Of a stretch of DNA of 64,000 nt, positions 45,514-57,554 are shown one piece after another. How positions within the stretch are numbered: the first letter of the stretch is position 1; each line of letters begins with the position of its first letter. A program made the position numbers and the translations under genes. Source of the stretch: Hysterangium stoloniferum (Eukaryota; Basidiomycota; Agaricomycetes; Hysterangiales; Hysterangiaceae); contig WHVD01000023.1 of assembly GCA_015178975.1 (NCBI GenBank), positions 744,001 to 808,000 of the forward strand, read 5' to 3'. Under the pieces are notes generated by a model. The model was given only the letters and a program-made list of their open reading frames with translations. It had not been told where the DNA came from and made no database searches.

Positions 45514-46147
45514 TGTGAAGAGTGGTGGAAGTTCTAACCGTTCTATATACAAAGGATATCGACCATTTAGGTACGACACCGAGATGTATTGACTGTCTAA
45601 GTCTAATACAGGCCAAACGTGTATTGACTACTTAGTTCAATACGGTTGAATGAAGTAGCTATCTAAAGTAGAATAGAGAGCTAGAACGAATAAAGAGAAT
45701 TTACTGTTAAGTACAATTCTAGATGACTACTCGAGTGTAAAATAGAGTAACAAGAGAGCCAAGTGATAGAGTAGCGTGGAAGTAGTCCGTGCGGATTGAG
45801 ATAAAGATGGAGTTTCGACTGGTACAGTTCAAAACTCTGATTGCGTAGATAGTTAAAGCCCATCTGTGACGGTCGAGACGATACCCCAATCACAACTTCC
45901 AGGACACAATTGGTGTCTTGGGTAAGTCGTGGTTACGGGGTAAAAAGTGTCTGAGTTTTAACTACGGGCACTAGAATACATAAGTCTGGCATGTATGCAC
46001 CCACAAGAGTCAATGTACCGGATACATAGGTTGTCGAACTAACTATAAGTGTATAATAAAATAGAGAGAAAGTAGAAATAATAAAGGAAATATAGTATGA
46101 GCTCATCTGACTATATTTCCTGAGTATATTTCGCCATACCTCTCACA
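45514..46147 (+). mobile_element. Solo LTR family A, copy 3, in the G2 leader
   Basis: 634 bp, TGTGAAGAGTGGTGGAAG to CATACCTCTCACA, with a perfect duplication CATGG at 45509-45513 and 46148-46152. The 3' hairpin at 46085-46121 has 12-bp arms AGGAAATATAGT and ACTATATTTCCT. Confidence 0.9.
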
Positions 46148-47369
46148 CATGGGGTGTCAAAAAATAGAATGACAGCTCACCCCAATAGATACTAACTATA
46201 TACATACTCTACCTTAGAATATTCCTAGAGGGTGGAATAACTCTCTAAGAAATATGAGGAAATTACAGGAGATAATGTACAATAACCTCTAAGGGTTGGC
46301 CAGCATACAGTACATAGCCATGACATAAACTAGAGGGAAGAAATGGAATGTCCCCTTACAGGGACCCCTTACCTTACAACTCTTAGTAATTCAGCCCCCC
46401 AGTCAACTGAGCTAACTGTTGATCTTCAAGCTATCTGCTCTGTTAAAAATGCCAGAGCACCCTAACAGTTTGTGCAAGGGGTTGCAACACATATGTAGGT
46501 TGAAGCCAAGCTCTCATAGTCCTTATAATCTTTCAGGAACTCACAGAATAACCTGTGAAATTCCTGGAAGGTGCCCACTAAGGCCTTTTGTACATTGTTG
46601 CCCTCTTGCCGCTGTATGAATCCTTTACTCAATTATAAACAGCCAATCAGGTTTTCACTGAAGGATATAGAAAGTGGAGATATGTGAATGGAGAAGGAGC
46701 ATAATCTGGATCCCAACACTCTTGCAGGGAATATCAGCTTTAAAATACCAGGGATAACCTTCCCTAAATTCATGACTACTTGCCATGTCATGGGAAAGAA
46801 CACTTCAGATGAGCCACCACTGTTGGTGTTATGGGTCCACTATGGATCCACCTAAGGGTGGTATCTACACGTCCACAACCACCCAGAACGCGTCGCGAGT
46901 CAAAACGATGGATGTATGTCGCGCGAAGCCGTGGCGCATCGCCACACAGATTTTTGACACGCTCGATGCGATTACTGGTCCCGCGACCACGGCAACGTTT
47001 TTATTGTCGTCACTGAATCATCGTAGTTCCTGCACTCTAGATTGGCTTCCCAACCACATTCTCGTATGACCTTGTTTCGCATTGCTCAAATCCCTTTGTG
47101 ATACCCTTCGCGTTTGTGTCAAATTTTGTATGATAAAAAGAACCAGAGGACCATCTGCCATCTATAATTACTGTAAGTGAGAGTTAATCATCCTTCCAGC
47201 TATCATACATGGCAACACGCTGACGTTTAAAAACTATGTACAAAGGGCGCATCGCGGATCCGAGCTGAAGAACACATGCTGTAAGTGTATATTTCCAAAT
47301 GCTTGTTGATCCATTTAACGTCGTGGCCATGCACGGTTCTTTAGCTGCGGATTCCAGGAATATGGAACC
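46148..47369. other. Rest of the G2 leader, then unassigned sequence
   Basis: 46200-46400 matches the G1 leader (ATATTCCTAGAGGGTGG, GAATGTCCCCTTACAGG). CACCCTAACA at 46458-46467 resembles an LTR end. The rest up to the kinase remnant is unassigned; a weakly coding stretch lies at 46850-47060. Confidence 0.35.
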
Positions 47370-49527
47370 GCACTGGCCATTACAAAGGGCATCTCCAACC
47401 GTCATTTTGTACAAGGGAAGAATACTTTGACGTTCCCTGACTATGTCTCGACCGTGGCGCGCGACCTTCTCTCCTTGATGCTTGTACCGGACCCAAAGCA
47501 ACGAGCGGGTCTAAAGTAAATCATGGCGCACTCCTGGCTCGTTCCTTACGCCTCTCTGTTCGATGGAACCGTCGCCGAGCTTGAGAAAGTTGCGATGGAA
47601 CAACACAAGCATATCAGCGTCAAATGCGCGCCCATGCTGAGCAACAAGCTTAGCGCGCAAGTCCCGCCCCGACAACAGTATCTGTACGATTCATCAGCCG
47701 CTCAGACCACACGCCTCGTCGGGTTGTCGCGAGCGCAATTGTCATGGGCTCTTCGGCCGAGCCGGAGCCCTTCATCGACGCCCCGACACCTGCCTCCACG
47801 CCGGCCGAATCGGCGCGTCCAGAGAATGTTCGCGCGGCAAGCGGCCTGTCCGGAAGACCCCGTAGAAGGAGAGGGAGAAAGAAACAGACGAAAGAAGACA
47901 GGAGCGTACAGCAGAAGACTGCGGCAACCGCCAATGGATATCGATGAACCGGAAGCTCTCTCGCCCACCACTCCCACCCAGCAGGATCGCAAGCCTCCGC
48001 AGCAGGATCCTACACCTTCTCCTCAGAAACGCGTCCCAGCAACACTCGAGGCGTTGTTCACGCCACCGTCGGCACAACCCACCGAGCATGTTGTAAAGCC
48101 TCAACGTCCTGGTTCGATAAGTTCGCAAAGTCGACGCTGCGTCGATCAATGGTTCGACGCGGTCAGCTGGAAGCAGACATCATCGTGGACTCTCGATGGA
48201 CAAGTTTGGCTTTGGGAAGATCCCGACGAGTGGGAGGAGGGCATGGGAGATGTTGTCGCGAAAACTGGAGAAGCCAGAGGAGAAGGCAACGGATACGGAT
48301 GGGAAGAAGACCAAGTCGAGGAGGAAGACACTGAGCTTGATAGTGGACAGGTGTGTTGAGTCGATTGATAATTTCTTTACGTTGTTTGGCTTTAGCTGGG
48401 TGGTTGACTAATGGTTTGTTTTGTTTCTTTGTTTACAGGACAATCACGAAAAATCGGTCGGTTACAGTCGAGGTCAAGAAGAACAAAAAAGACAAGGAAG
48501 ATCTGTACAAGAACTGGAAATCAACCCAATATCACCGTCTGCCATTTCTCCACTGCACCTTCACCTTTCGTCCCGCCCACCACAAACGGGGTTTCTACCT
48601 GTCGGCCAAGACCGTCATGAACTGGTTCCGGCTGCGCAGTCTTGGAAAGCGGGATGCAGAGCCTGTGTTCACGCCAGTGGAGAAACCGGCAGCAGGGCCG
48701 CAATTGGACTCATATGTGGGTGGACCCAGCGCTTCGTCCTCGAGCACAGTTGGACAACCTGAGCCTGAGCCTCCTGTACAAGTTATTGTGACCAACCCGC
48801 AGAACCAAGATCAAGCACACCCCGAGCGCGATCGCGACGGGCTGCGCTCGCCCGTTGCGTCTCGCCAGCACCCCCCAAGCAGCATCCGTGCCTCCGATTC
48901 GCGTACGCCGTCCGAGTCTGGCGGCCGCAGCTTCGTCAATCTCGTGCGTACCGTTACGAGCAAGTTTGACGCGACGTCGCTGCGTATCCACCACGGTGCA
49001 GTTGACCAGGCGACGATTACGAGCGGGGCGCCGCCTGTGGCGTGTGACCAAGGTGTTGCAAGGTATGATCCAGCGCGACTCGGAGTTCAAGTACTGGTGT
49101 ATCCGTCCGAAAAAAGGGGGATATGCAGCTGTTGCGTTGATGGGAAGTGCGGCCTCGAATGGAGTGCTATTGTACTCTACTTTCTTTTTTTGGCGACATC
49201 TGACTGGTTTGATCGATGTAGGTTGATAAACGCAGTCTCCCTGTACCGTCGCAACTCTCGTCTGCCGCTGGCGGTATGCTCCGTGGCCTGCTCATGCGAC
49301 AACAGTCGTCCCAGGTTTCTTCTAGTGCGGCGTCCGTGGTGCCTGCAGTAGCGTCTACCTCATTCGACACTGAGGGCGACAGCAGCAGGTCCCCGAAGGC
49401 ACGGCAGCGTCTGAGGCGATTATGGCGATCGCAGCGTCGACCAAGGCGGTTTTTGGTCGATTTGACGTGTATCGATCGCCGTGGACATAGACATAGATTA
49501 GCCGAACACGAACGTATAAATTTTTAA
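47370..49527 (+). pseudogene. Kin4/CAMKL-type protein kinase, 3' part, broken
   Basis: From about 47420 the plus strand reads NTLTFPDYVSTVARDLLSLM, LVPDPKQRAGLK, a TAA stop (47518), then IMAHSWLVPYASLFDGTVAE. This is the end of a CAMK-like kinase domain (subdomains X-XI). The catalytic HRD and DFG loops are absent, since upstream sequence is unrelated. A Pro/Ser/Arg-rich linker changes frame several times (phrases in two frames at 47744-48360). The tail reads SLRIHHGAVDQATITSGAPP, then in another frame SEFKYWCIRPKKG, resembling the KA1-like C-terminus of Kin4-type kinases. A TAA where Glu is expected and the frameshifts show it is dead. Family is inferred from the kinase end plus the tail. 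Confidence 0.6.
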
Positions 49528-49659
49528 GAAACGCACCAAGATTATATCAAATGGATGTCCTTCTGCGATCCTTTGCTTGAACGCATCAACCGCCAATGTG
49601 CTAAGTTCCCAAAGACAGGAACACGAGGAATGACGCACAATTTCTAACGAATCCAATCC

Positions 49660-49965
49660 AGGTGTGGACACGCATCCCTATCCGAAACGAAAGTGATGTC
49701 ATAGACGACATGCGCCTTCAAACCCATGTTCTGTATTTAACTTCGCGACGGGATCACCATCACGTGAACTGTCGATGTAAAGGATGGTGCGACCTCTGAA
49801 GGGTGCCATGCGCTGCAGGACGACCTCGAGAGGAGACCTGGGATGTGATGGTGAAAAGAACTTGCTTCCTTTCTCGAGTTCGGATTCAACCCACATATTG
49901 CCTTGCATGAGAGAAACGAGACGTTCGGAGATGGAAAGACCGAGGCCAGTTCCGCCGTATTCCTG
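49660..49965 (-). pseudogene. NIK1-type hybrid histidine kinase fragment
   Basis: After acceptor GCATGACAG, the minus strand reads [20 protein letters not shown] and [16 protein letters not shown]. This is the G2 box and end of a HATPase_c domain. The linker to the receiver follows, with [14 protein letters not shown]. That combination fits the group III (NIK1/Os-1) osmosensing kinases of fungi. Everything upstream (HAMP repeats, His box, N box) is missing, and the sequence upstream of the acceptor is unrelated. The receiver decays after about 49700. Confidence 0.65.
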
Positions 49966-50029
49966 TCATGCGATGGGTTATTAGGTGATGTTCTACGTCA
50001 AATGCTAAGGAACTTGCTCGTGTCGTGGA

Positions 50030-50746
50030 CATGTAAAGAGTGATCGTCAGCGAAACACGAAGAGCTGGAGCACGCCCATCTGCTTGGCAAAAAGTGTCGA
50101 GGAAGTTGTTTTTGCTGATTACCCTGTTTTACGGTAATCTTAGGTGTTCCATGTCCCAGGGCTGAATCACCTGTCCATTTACGCTGCCTGAATGTCCACT
50201 GCCCTGTCAGAGTTCCATGACGATGGTGATATACGGTCGACAATACTGCTCTCCATTTCCGGGTGAGAAAAAGTCTAGTCCCTCGGCACTGATGTTTACA
50301 GCTTGGGCCTTTTTGCGATTCTTGAGCTGGATTAAGATAGCAGACATCACAAATCGACTCAACGTCTGTCTGTCATCATATAAAACAGGGATAACCAAGT
50401 TGATCTGTCTGATAATGATGGCACTGAATAGCCATACCACGACACTTGGCCAGCCACACTCCATCATCATACTTGAATCATCCACTTTTCCCCAGTGTGT
50501 AAAGTATACCACTGCATTTCAGAATGCTTCTTTCAGGGTTGCACCATGGGTATTATCTGGCGTGGCCTCACAAATCATCTTCTGATAACGCTCATTGAAT
50601 GGCGAGCCAAGGAAATCCATGACCGGAATCGGGGTGCTGAAGTGGATAGGGCTAATTCTATTTAAGTGCGCCTCTTTACCCATGCAATACGACACTGGCA
50701 TCCCGTTTTGACTTCTAGGGTGATTTACGGCGCGTCCAGCTGTCAC
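50030..50746 (-). pseudogene. P-loop NTPase family, C-terminal fragment (paralogue of 8731-11218)
   Basis: The minus strand reads RISPIHFSTPIPVMDFLGSP, ATPDNTHGATLKEAF, a stop, NAVVYFTHWGKVDDSS, then LVIPVLYDDRQTLSRF and CRPYITIVMEL. It lines up with 10360-10900 almost residue by residue (IRPIHFSTAIPVIDFLASL, ATPDNTHGATLKEAFQN). The DNA stays similar past the last open codon (CCTAAGATTACYGTAAAA). The in-frame stops and the missing Walker motifs make it inactive. Confidence 0.75.
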
Positions 50747-51357
50747 AGGTCGGCTGTGGCATTACTTGCGATACTTCATTCACAAGGCGATATTCTATTA
50801 GAATAACTGGATAGCCTGAGCGCCAGGATACGACTCTTACATGTAAGCCAGACAGTGGTTTAAAGCCTGGAGATAATCAAAAAATTGTTGGTCTGTTCCC
50901 CTGGTAGAATTCGTCCATTCAGAATAGGACAAAAACTTGGAGGAGGGGCGATGCTTTGGATAAATAATTCCATAGCACATACCGACCTCCGACTCCGAGT
51001 CGAGAATTTCTCATGAAGAAATAGGGGACTGCTATGCACCTTATGGGCACCGCGAGCATGTCTCCTGAGGATGTATGGTATGGTACGATGAGACGCTGGT
51101 TTCAAGATATTATAGGCAAGCAGGCTGTGTATTGAATTCATGGTGGTGGGTACTTTATGGTGCTTGTATCTGTTCGACGAGTGATAGTAATTTTTTGGAT
51201 CCAGTCCAGCCGTTCATATTTGTTTTATATGCACACAAGTTTCAATGTACGCTATTGGTGAAAGGGGCTGATCTGATAGAAATAGGGCTAGATTTGGCAC
51301 TCTCATTTGCATCCATCGGCATCATAGATGTTCAGAAAAATATACAAAGCAAGAAAA
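50747..51357. other. No gene recognised
   Basis: Region between the NTPase fragment and the amidohydrolase 3' end. Only short frames. Confidence 0.4.
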
Positions 51358-54300
51358 TTACAGAAAATCCACCAAATGACGCCGGGGTGAAATAACAGCG
51401 ATCACTTTACTACTACTTTCAAATACGTCGCCACCTTGGTACGCCACTATATCGGCCTGTGTGGATGCAACTTGTGCACCCAGGAGCTTCTCTAGATTAC
51501 TGCTCACCATGGACAGTGCTCGTTTCTGAGAAATTCCGGTTTCTAGCGCCACCTGCAATGGAAATAGACAGAAGACCGTATTGATTTACAGTCTTTCGTT
51601 GTACTGGTTTAGACTTACCCATGCTGCGTCAAAACGGGAATTGCGTGCCTCCCATGCTTCAACAACTCCAAGCCCGACAGTTACATTGTTAGTCACTAGT
51701 GCTGCTACGGCACTTTGCTCTGTAATGGGAGGCCCTGGAAGACTGAGAAGAACGGATAGTGAGCAAAGGAAGCTGTCATCTTAAAGACCACTCACACTCT
51801 TCGTCTTTCCCATGTTTTTGGGAAGGGTCGGACGGGGAAAAGAATCACACCTACATCAGCTTTTCCGAGTTCCTGCGCAATTAAGTGTGCTTCTGATCCG
51901 CCAGCGAACGTCATCTGGATACTTGTGCCTGACGTCCCCTCGACCTCTTCCTTCAGTTGCATTAAGGTAGCCATTATATCTGCGCTTTCTACACTGATTA
52001 CTAACGGAACCTTTCCCTAATATAAACTCAGAAAGGGAACAGAAAACATTCGATAGCCGAGCCAGGCTTACGTTAGTGACAGCTTCGAAAGTTGCCTTCT
52101 GGTCTCCTTCCCCGTAACCAAGGAGGAGTCGCCTCAACGTTGCAATTTGTGAACTCACGCTGGGAGAACCATTGCTAGTGTAGCCAATTTTTAGGTGTAG
52201 TGCAGTGGTTTTATGTACTACAGCTCCCTACATGTAACGGCTCAAAAAGGAGTGTGAGGGAATCTGGCAAGTCGAACCCACAATTTCCAATTTATTACTG
52301 GCGCCAGTAGAGAAGTGGGTACCTAAGCCGGCGAAAACGCGAGAACCAACAGGGGCAGAGACGGCTGTTGTGACACCTGACCGATATGCCAGCCTGCGAA
52401 GTAAAACGTCAACCCACGCACCACACCCGTGATATATTAGGTACAATGAGAAATGGGTCTTACAGTGCGTCTCGGGTTTCAAATTGCAACCCGTCGACAG
52501 CCTTAATGACGGCACCGTCCCCGCCAAGAATCGAGGGGATAGACCCAGTGAGGGGATCAAAAATAGCACCATCTTTTGTTGACGCCTCGCCATTTATGAC
52601 ATTAATGCCCAATGGCGATCCAAATGCAAGGAATCCTGGAGCAAGGGACCCGCCTTTAAGGTCAACCTTTTCATACCCCCGATCACTCTCAAGCGCAGCC
52701 TCACACAACCCAGTGCATTTGATTTGGCCATCTTCAACGACAACGACGCCATCGCCGGTAGGTGTGGAGAAGGTTTCTTCTACCCCAACTTCGCTATCGA
52801 CGCGTGCCCAAACTTGCTTCACATTCTCGAAAATTACGTTCCGAGAGTTCTTGAGAGGATTTAACGGCGGGAGACCTTCATACTTGATGGTTTCTGCGAT
52901 CTCTTTGTCAAAGTTTGGCCTGGCTGGAAGTCCTTGGGATGTAGCAGGTTTCTCGACAACATGGGGATCACTGAACTGCGCGATTCCATCGATGAAGACT
53001 TGTTTGGGTGTAGCTCCCAATGCCAAAGGGTGGCTATCCCATATCACAATGTCTATAGAACAGATTAATAAATGTTCGTCATGTTTAGGACACCATCCCC
53101 CGACGTACCAGCATCATAACCTGCAAAGAATTATTAATGACATCAATAACTACTTCAAGAAGCGACTCACCAGGGTTTACGAACCCAATACGGTGTCCGA
53201 GTCCCATAACGGTCGCTGGTGTAGTTGTAATACTTGTAAGCGCAGTGTTAGCATCCAGCCCGTAATAATATGCTTGCTGTGCGTCAAAGAGAAGGTATCG
53301 AGAGTTCATAACTATCACCAGTCAACGAGGTCAAAAGGGTGCGAAAGTGAGCGAGGTCATAACATACCTGGATGGTCGCTCTTGCGAATTAGTCAGATGT
53401 TAAAACTCTGGCATATCTTAAGAAACTGCATGACCCAGTACACACCTTCATCACAACACGAAGACCACTATCTGCGATAATCCGGGGAGCAAACTCTGAA
53501 CCTCTGTATGCTTCTCTTTTGTATCTGAGACGCAATGGATGTCAGGTACTATCTCAGATACTATGCCATGCCAGGTAAAGGTCTGACCTTCCGTTAGTAG
53601 CAAAAATAGCAATAGCCGGCGTTTCTCCCCAGGCCTTGTTGATAAGCTCGGGAACAAGATAAGCTTCGTGAGCATGATGGAATGCAGCGATGGGAAACTT
53701 GAATTCATTGCTGAGCTGTGGTATACATGAACATCGGTGAGTTATATAGCTTTCAAATGAATCAGTTTGTTTACCCTAACAATCCCATCGAAGTCCACAG
53801 CTTCATAGCAGTGGTTGTGAACCTAAGAATATTACACATTACACATAATGGTTGAGCACTTTCTTAAATGACAGCACCTTGACTTTGCCCCGAATCACAT
53901 CAGCGAGAGCTTCCCATTCCAGATCATCCGGGAAATCCTCCCCCTTCAGATCAGCCCATTGGAATGCCTTTGCAGCAGCGCAGAATTTGTCTTGTTCGTT
54001 GACTAATTTCCGTGCCTTGTCATATCTCCAAGACACTTAATCAACTCGCTATTTGAGATATAATAATAAGACCACTTACGCTGCTCTAAAAGACCAAATT
54101 GTATCCATCCGAGTTCCTTCATATCTGCGACCTGATACAACGAAACCAATTAGACATCACAATCTACGCGTATACTGATACATCATATATACGCACTTGG
54201 ATTCTCTCCACACGCATGTCTATAGCGGATACTATGTTACCTTGGTGTCATATTTAAATATGGATGGACTTACTTCATCTGTCTCCAACCCGTGGAGGTG

Positions 54301-55162
54301 GGAGATCCAGGCTGCTCAATCAGCTTTGAAGAAGCTGACCGCTCAGATGTAGGACGTAATTTAATTGGAAATGCCTGTCCTCCTGTTCAATATATGAGAA
54401 TACCCTCGATATCAAAGACAAGGCGCACGAACCGATTGCATTCGCGCTACCAGGCAAAACATTGGCACTCGTGATTCCTCCAGAAACAGAAAGAACGAAA
54501 GCATCATCATGAGTATTCAGGCCATCGAGAGATTTCAATTTAGGTTGAGTTATACCATGGTGCGAGTTTCCATCTGATGCTCCAGATAAGCTGGGAGCAG
54601 AGTTAACACCGAGATGAGAGTGCAGATCGACAATTCTGCCAATAGGTTAAAATTATCATTTGCGTAAATTAGTTATGAAAAATTCCAAAACTTACCCTGG
54701 CGTAACCCAGGCTCCCTTTGCATCAACAATAACGAGGCGCTCCCCGTAGATTTTTCTCGCATCTGGGTAGTAACCACCCACTCGTTTAATAATACCACCA
54801 TCTAGTAGAACATCCCCGCGAACGACTTGATTATCGCTTCCGGTCCATATAGTCGCATTGTATATAAGTGTAGGTGGTGTGCCTTCTTCAAACCTATCGG
54901 ACTGTGTACGTTGCTGGAACTGAGCAGGAACACCAGGCATAACGTCAAGCTGTGCACAGCGTGAAAGAACCTGCGCCGCATTGATAGGAACGCGATTAAC
55001 GGTAGTGGAGGCCGTGTATGAATTCCAGAAAACTGGGATATACCAAAGTGAAACAGTCGATAAGACCAATCCAGCCCAGGTGAACAGGTTAGTATTGACT
55101 CTACGGTGAATCCTAGGTTTAGCCTGAGACTGCCACTGCATTGGCTTTGGAAGATCACCCAT
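51358..55162 (-). CDS. Membrane-anchored amidohydrolase-superfamily protein, 18 exons
   Basis: Start is the ATG at 55162 (MGDLPKPMQWQSQAKPRIHR). A single transmembrane helix (TWAGLVLSTVSLWYIPVFW, residues about 29-47) suggests a type II membrane anchor. The fold is metal-dependent hydrolase: a small beta domain (LIYNATIWTG, VVRGDVLLDG), then the metal motif IVDLHSHLG, GGITSANVLPGSANAIGGQ, VHNHCYEAVD, FHHAHEAYLVPEL and SDHP. A second composite beta domain follows (DADIVIWDSHPLALGATPKQ), then a C-terminal region ending RRHLVDFL at 51358. I could chain 18 exons in frame: 55162-54696, 54635-54433, 54382-54274 and so on, with micro-exons at 54197-54219 (23 nt), 53368-53380 (13 nt) and 53109-53120 (12 nt); the last is 51552-51358. 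The substrate is unknown; relatives include imidazolonepropionase- and dihydroorotase-like enzymes. It appears intact. Confidence 0.85.
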
Positions 55163-56197
55163 TGTCAACGCTCTAATCTGACCCAGATGAATATTTAGTG
55201 GAATGGATTATCGTGCGCAAAGATGCTAAAGGGCATAGCTAGTTGCTTTTTGTTATTACGTGAGAGCTAATTATTATTATCGACTTATCGACTTATCGAA
55301 TACGGTCATCTTAGCTCACGGATGTCAACGCGTGGGCAACGTACAGGATCAAATTTGTAAGATACAACAAGCGCTTCCCCTTGGTCGGAGAATGAAATGC
55401 GAAAGTAAATTTGCATAAGAAATTACTCGCAGATATTTTGAGGTAGAATAGTATAAGTCATCAATAGTTCCATGAGTGGTGGTTCGAGTAAAAAAATTAA
55501 ACATTATCTGTCAATCGATGGCCCGAAACATTTGGCGGAATACCCGTAGATACAACCTACATAAGTATAATAGCATAAAATGGTATGAAGTGGACCAGGA
55601 AGATCCAATACCATAAAAATTTAAAATAAATATACGCACTAGTGGGCGATTAATTTTTAGGCTGCACTATGAATTTTTATTTCGCAGGGAGGATGGGACA
55701 TTTTGAATATCAGAATTGGGTGATGGGGGAGCTATGGGGTGCGAATAATGAGCTTAGTAAAGAAACTGCTTCTAATGCTTCTACATCCATGGCCACTTCT
55801 CATCTTCTCCTTGACTCGATATAGCCCAATCCATTTCTAGCTATGCTCTCCCAAATATTCAATGGGAGTCTTTTTTTATCCTGGGAATTATTAATCCCAA
55901 CTGTCATAATTAGTTATGTAATGATGGTCTGAATCAAGGCCCAGCAACATACCGACTAAATAACCGCGGGGGTGCAGGACCGGCATAGCTTCGACATTTC
56001 TAGATCTAGATAAGTGAACAGCGTGTGAGCTATTGAACGACGTCCCTCAGTCCCCCCTCCCCCCCTCACACCACATATTTCCATACCCCGCCGCGCCAGT
56101 GGCACTATTCGCATTCACTTTTTCATAAATATTCTGGTCGTTATTCGAAAATCCTCCATTATTTCACTGTGTTAGTGGATATAGTTCCGAAGCAATC
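55163..56197. other. Divergent intergenic region
   Basis: Lies between two divergent genes and should hold both promoters. A pyrimidine-rich stretch (56045-56075) lies 120-150 bp upstream of the glycoprotein gene. No clear TATA box was assigned. Confidence 0.4.
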
Positions 56198-57554
56198 ATG
56201 ATGTTAAGATATGAGATTGTCGTATTATCTTTTCTCTGTTTGATCAATGCCCAAACCCCTTCCCGTCGAGCTCTAGAGCCTCTAACTTCTAAGCGAATTC
56301 CTTTCAATAACATCCCTTTCCAAGTCAGCGGGAACAATGCTGGACCACGCGGTCCACAGTCAGGCTTTAATCTCTGCAATTCTACCACGGAAGGTCCCAG
56401 CTCACTCTGTCAGACCCTTATCATGAACGACTTGGGCGATTTCTGCATGTGGAGTTCCCCCAACCCGAAAAGTACCGTCGGGGATACCGAGGGATTGGAG
56501 GTGGCTTGGTGTACCAAGCCTGGCCATGGAGCGCGATTAATTCCCCCAGGGACTATTACCGGAGCCCAATGGCTATATGCGAAGAATTATGTTCAGGTTG
56601 TCGGTTTCCTGGATCAGACCAAGGTTGATCTCGATCCCAGCGATGCTGGCGGAGGTATACGCTTGCTTCTGATCCATGATTGTATTTGTTCACCAAATCA
56701 TGGTAGAACTTGACCCCCATGGCGCTGATGAGCAAGGCAATCCGTTAGGGGGTATTGTATATACCCGAGGTTTTGGTCAAAATGCGACATCATTTTCCCA
56801 GCAATTCAATAACAGTGGAACTAATTCCATGACTCCTACTCAGGTCATTGAATGGGTCGAGTGAGTGATGATCAATCAACTAGATCAGCTGCAACGAAAC
56901 TGATCTCTTTGATTTCAGCTTTATTGGAAGTGGCATGTTCTGTCTCAAAATGTGTAATCCTAATGATCCAAATGGACCCAAACTATGCAACCACATCTAT
57001 GATGAGATGTATGTCTTTTTCTATTTAATGCTCGTTCATTTCTCTCAGGCCAGTGATATAGAGGTTGCGACTATAATGCCATTGCGGATGTGAGTTTATG
57101 GCTTCACTTTTATCCACATAATAGTCTCAACTTGTTTCAGTATGACAATATCAATGGTAAATTCGAAGTCTGCGACAGTGATGACATGACTCCCCCAGGC
57201 GTATTTACTACCGCCCCCGGACAGACTACGACCTGGTTCCAAGCAGGATCACCACCCATCCCACCCTATAACACCCGACCTATATCTTCCAGCAACTGTC
57301 ATACGTTCGCTTCGAGCCAGTTGTTTGCTGCAGATCCGGGTACTCCCTCAGCAACGGCAACGGTAACGCTGACTGCCCGAAGCAGTAGCGGGAGTGTGGC
57401 AGCGACTGGTGTTCCGTCGGGAAGCATCGTAGGAAGTGGCTCCGCTGTACCATCGGCCACAGGCACAAGCAGCGGTGGCAGCGTCGCCAGTCGGGTTGGT
57501 AAGAACAGTATACTCGTAATTATTTTGGCTGCTGGCTTCTTGTGGTGCATGTAA
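56198..57554 (+). CDS. Macrofage-activating-glycoprotein-like secreted protein, probably GPI-anchored (380 aa)
   Basis: Exons 56198-56654, 56707-56860, 56919-57008, 57062-57089 and 57141-57554 sum to 1143 nt, exactly in frame; introns are 51-58 nt. A signal peptide is present (MMLRYEIVVLSFLCLINAQ). Conserved phrases include GDFCMWSSPNPKSTVGDTEG, VAWCTKPGHGARLIPPGTI, VQVVGFLDQTKVDLDPSDAG, ELDPHGADEQGNPLGGIVY and GCDYNAIAD. They match the family named macrofage activating glycoprotein in Agaricomycetes, whose biochemical role is unclear. A Ser/Thr/Gly-rich stalk (about residues 315-360) and a hydrophobic end (NSILVIILAAGFLWCM) suggest a GPI anchor on the cell surface. Paired cysteines and N-glycosylation sites (NCS, NNS) fit secretion. 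No defects. Confidence 0.88.

Noticed and set aside
47650..48331. Several minus-strand frames of 60-125 codons
   Set aside because: Shadows of the Arg/Ser/Pro-rich linker of the Kin4-type pseudogene on the plus strand.
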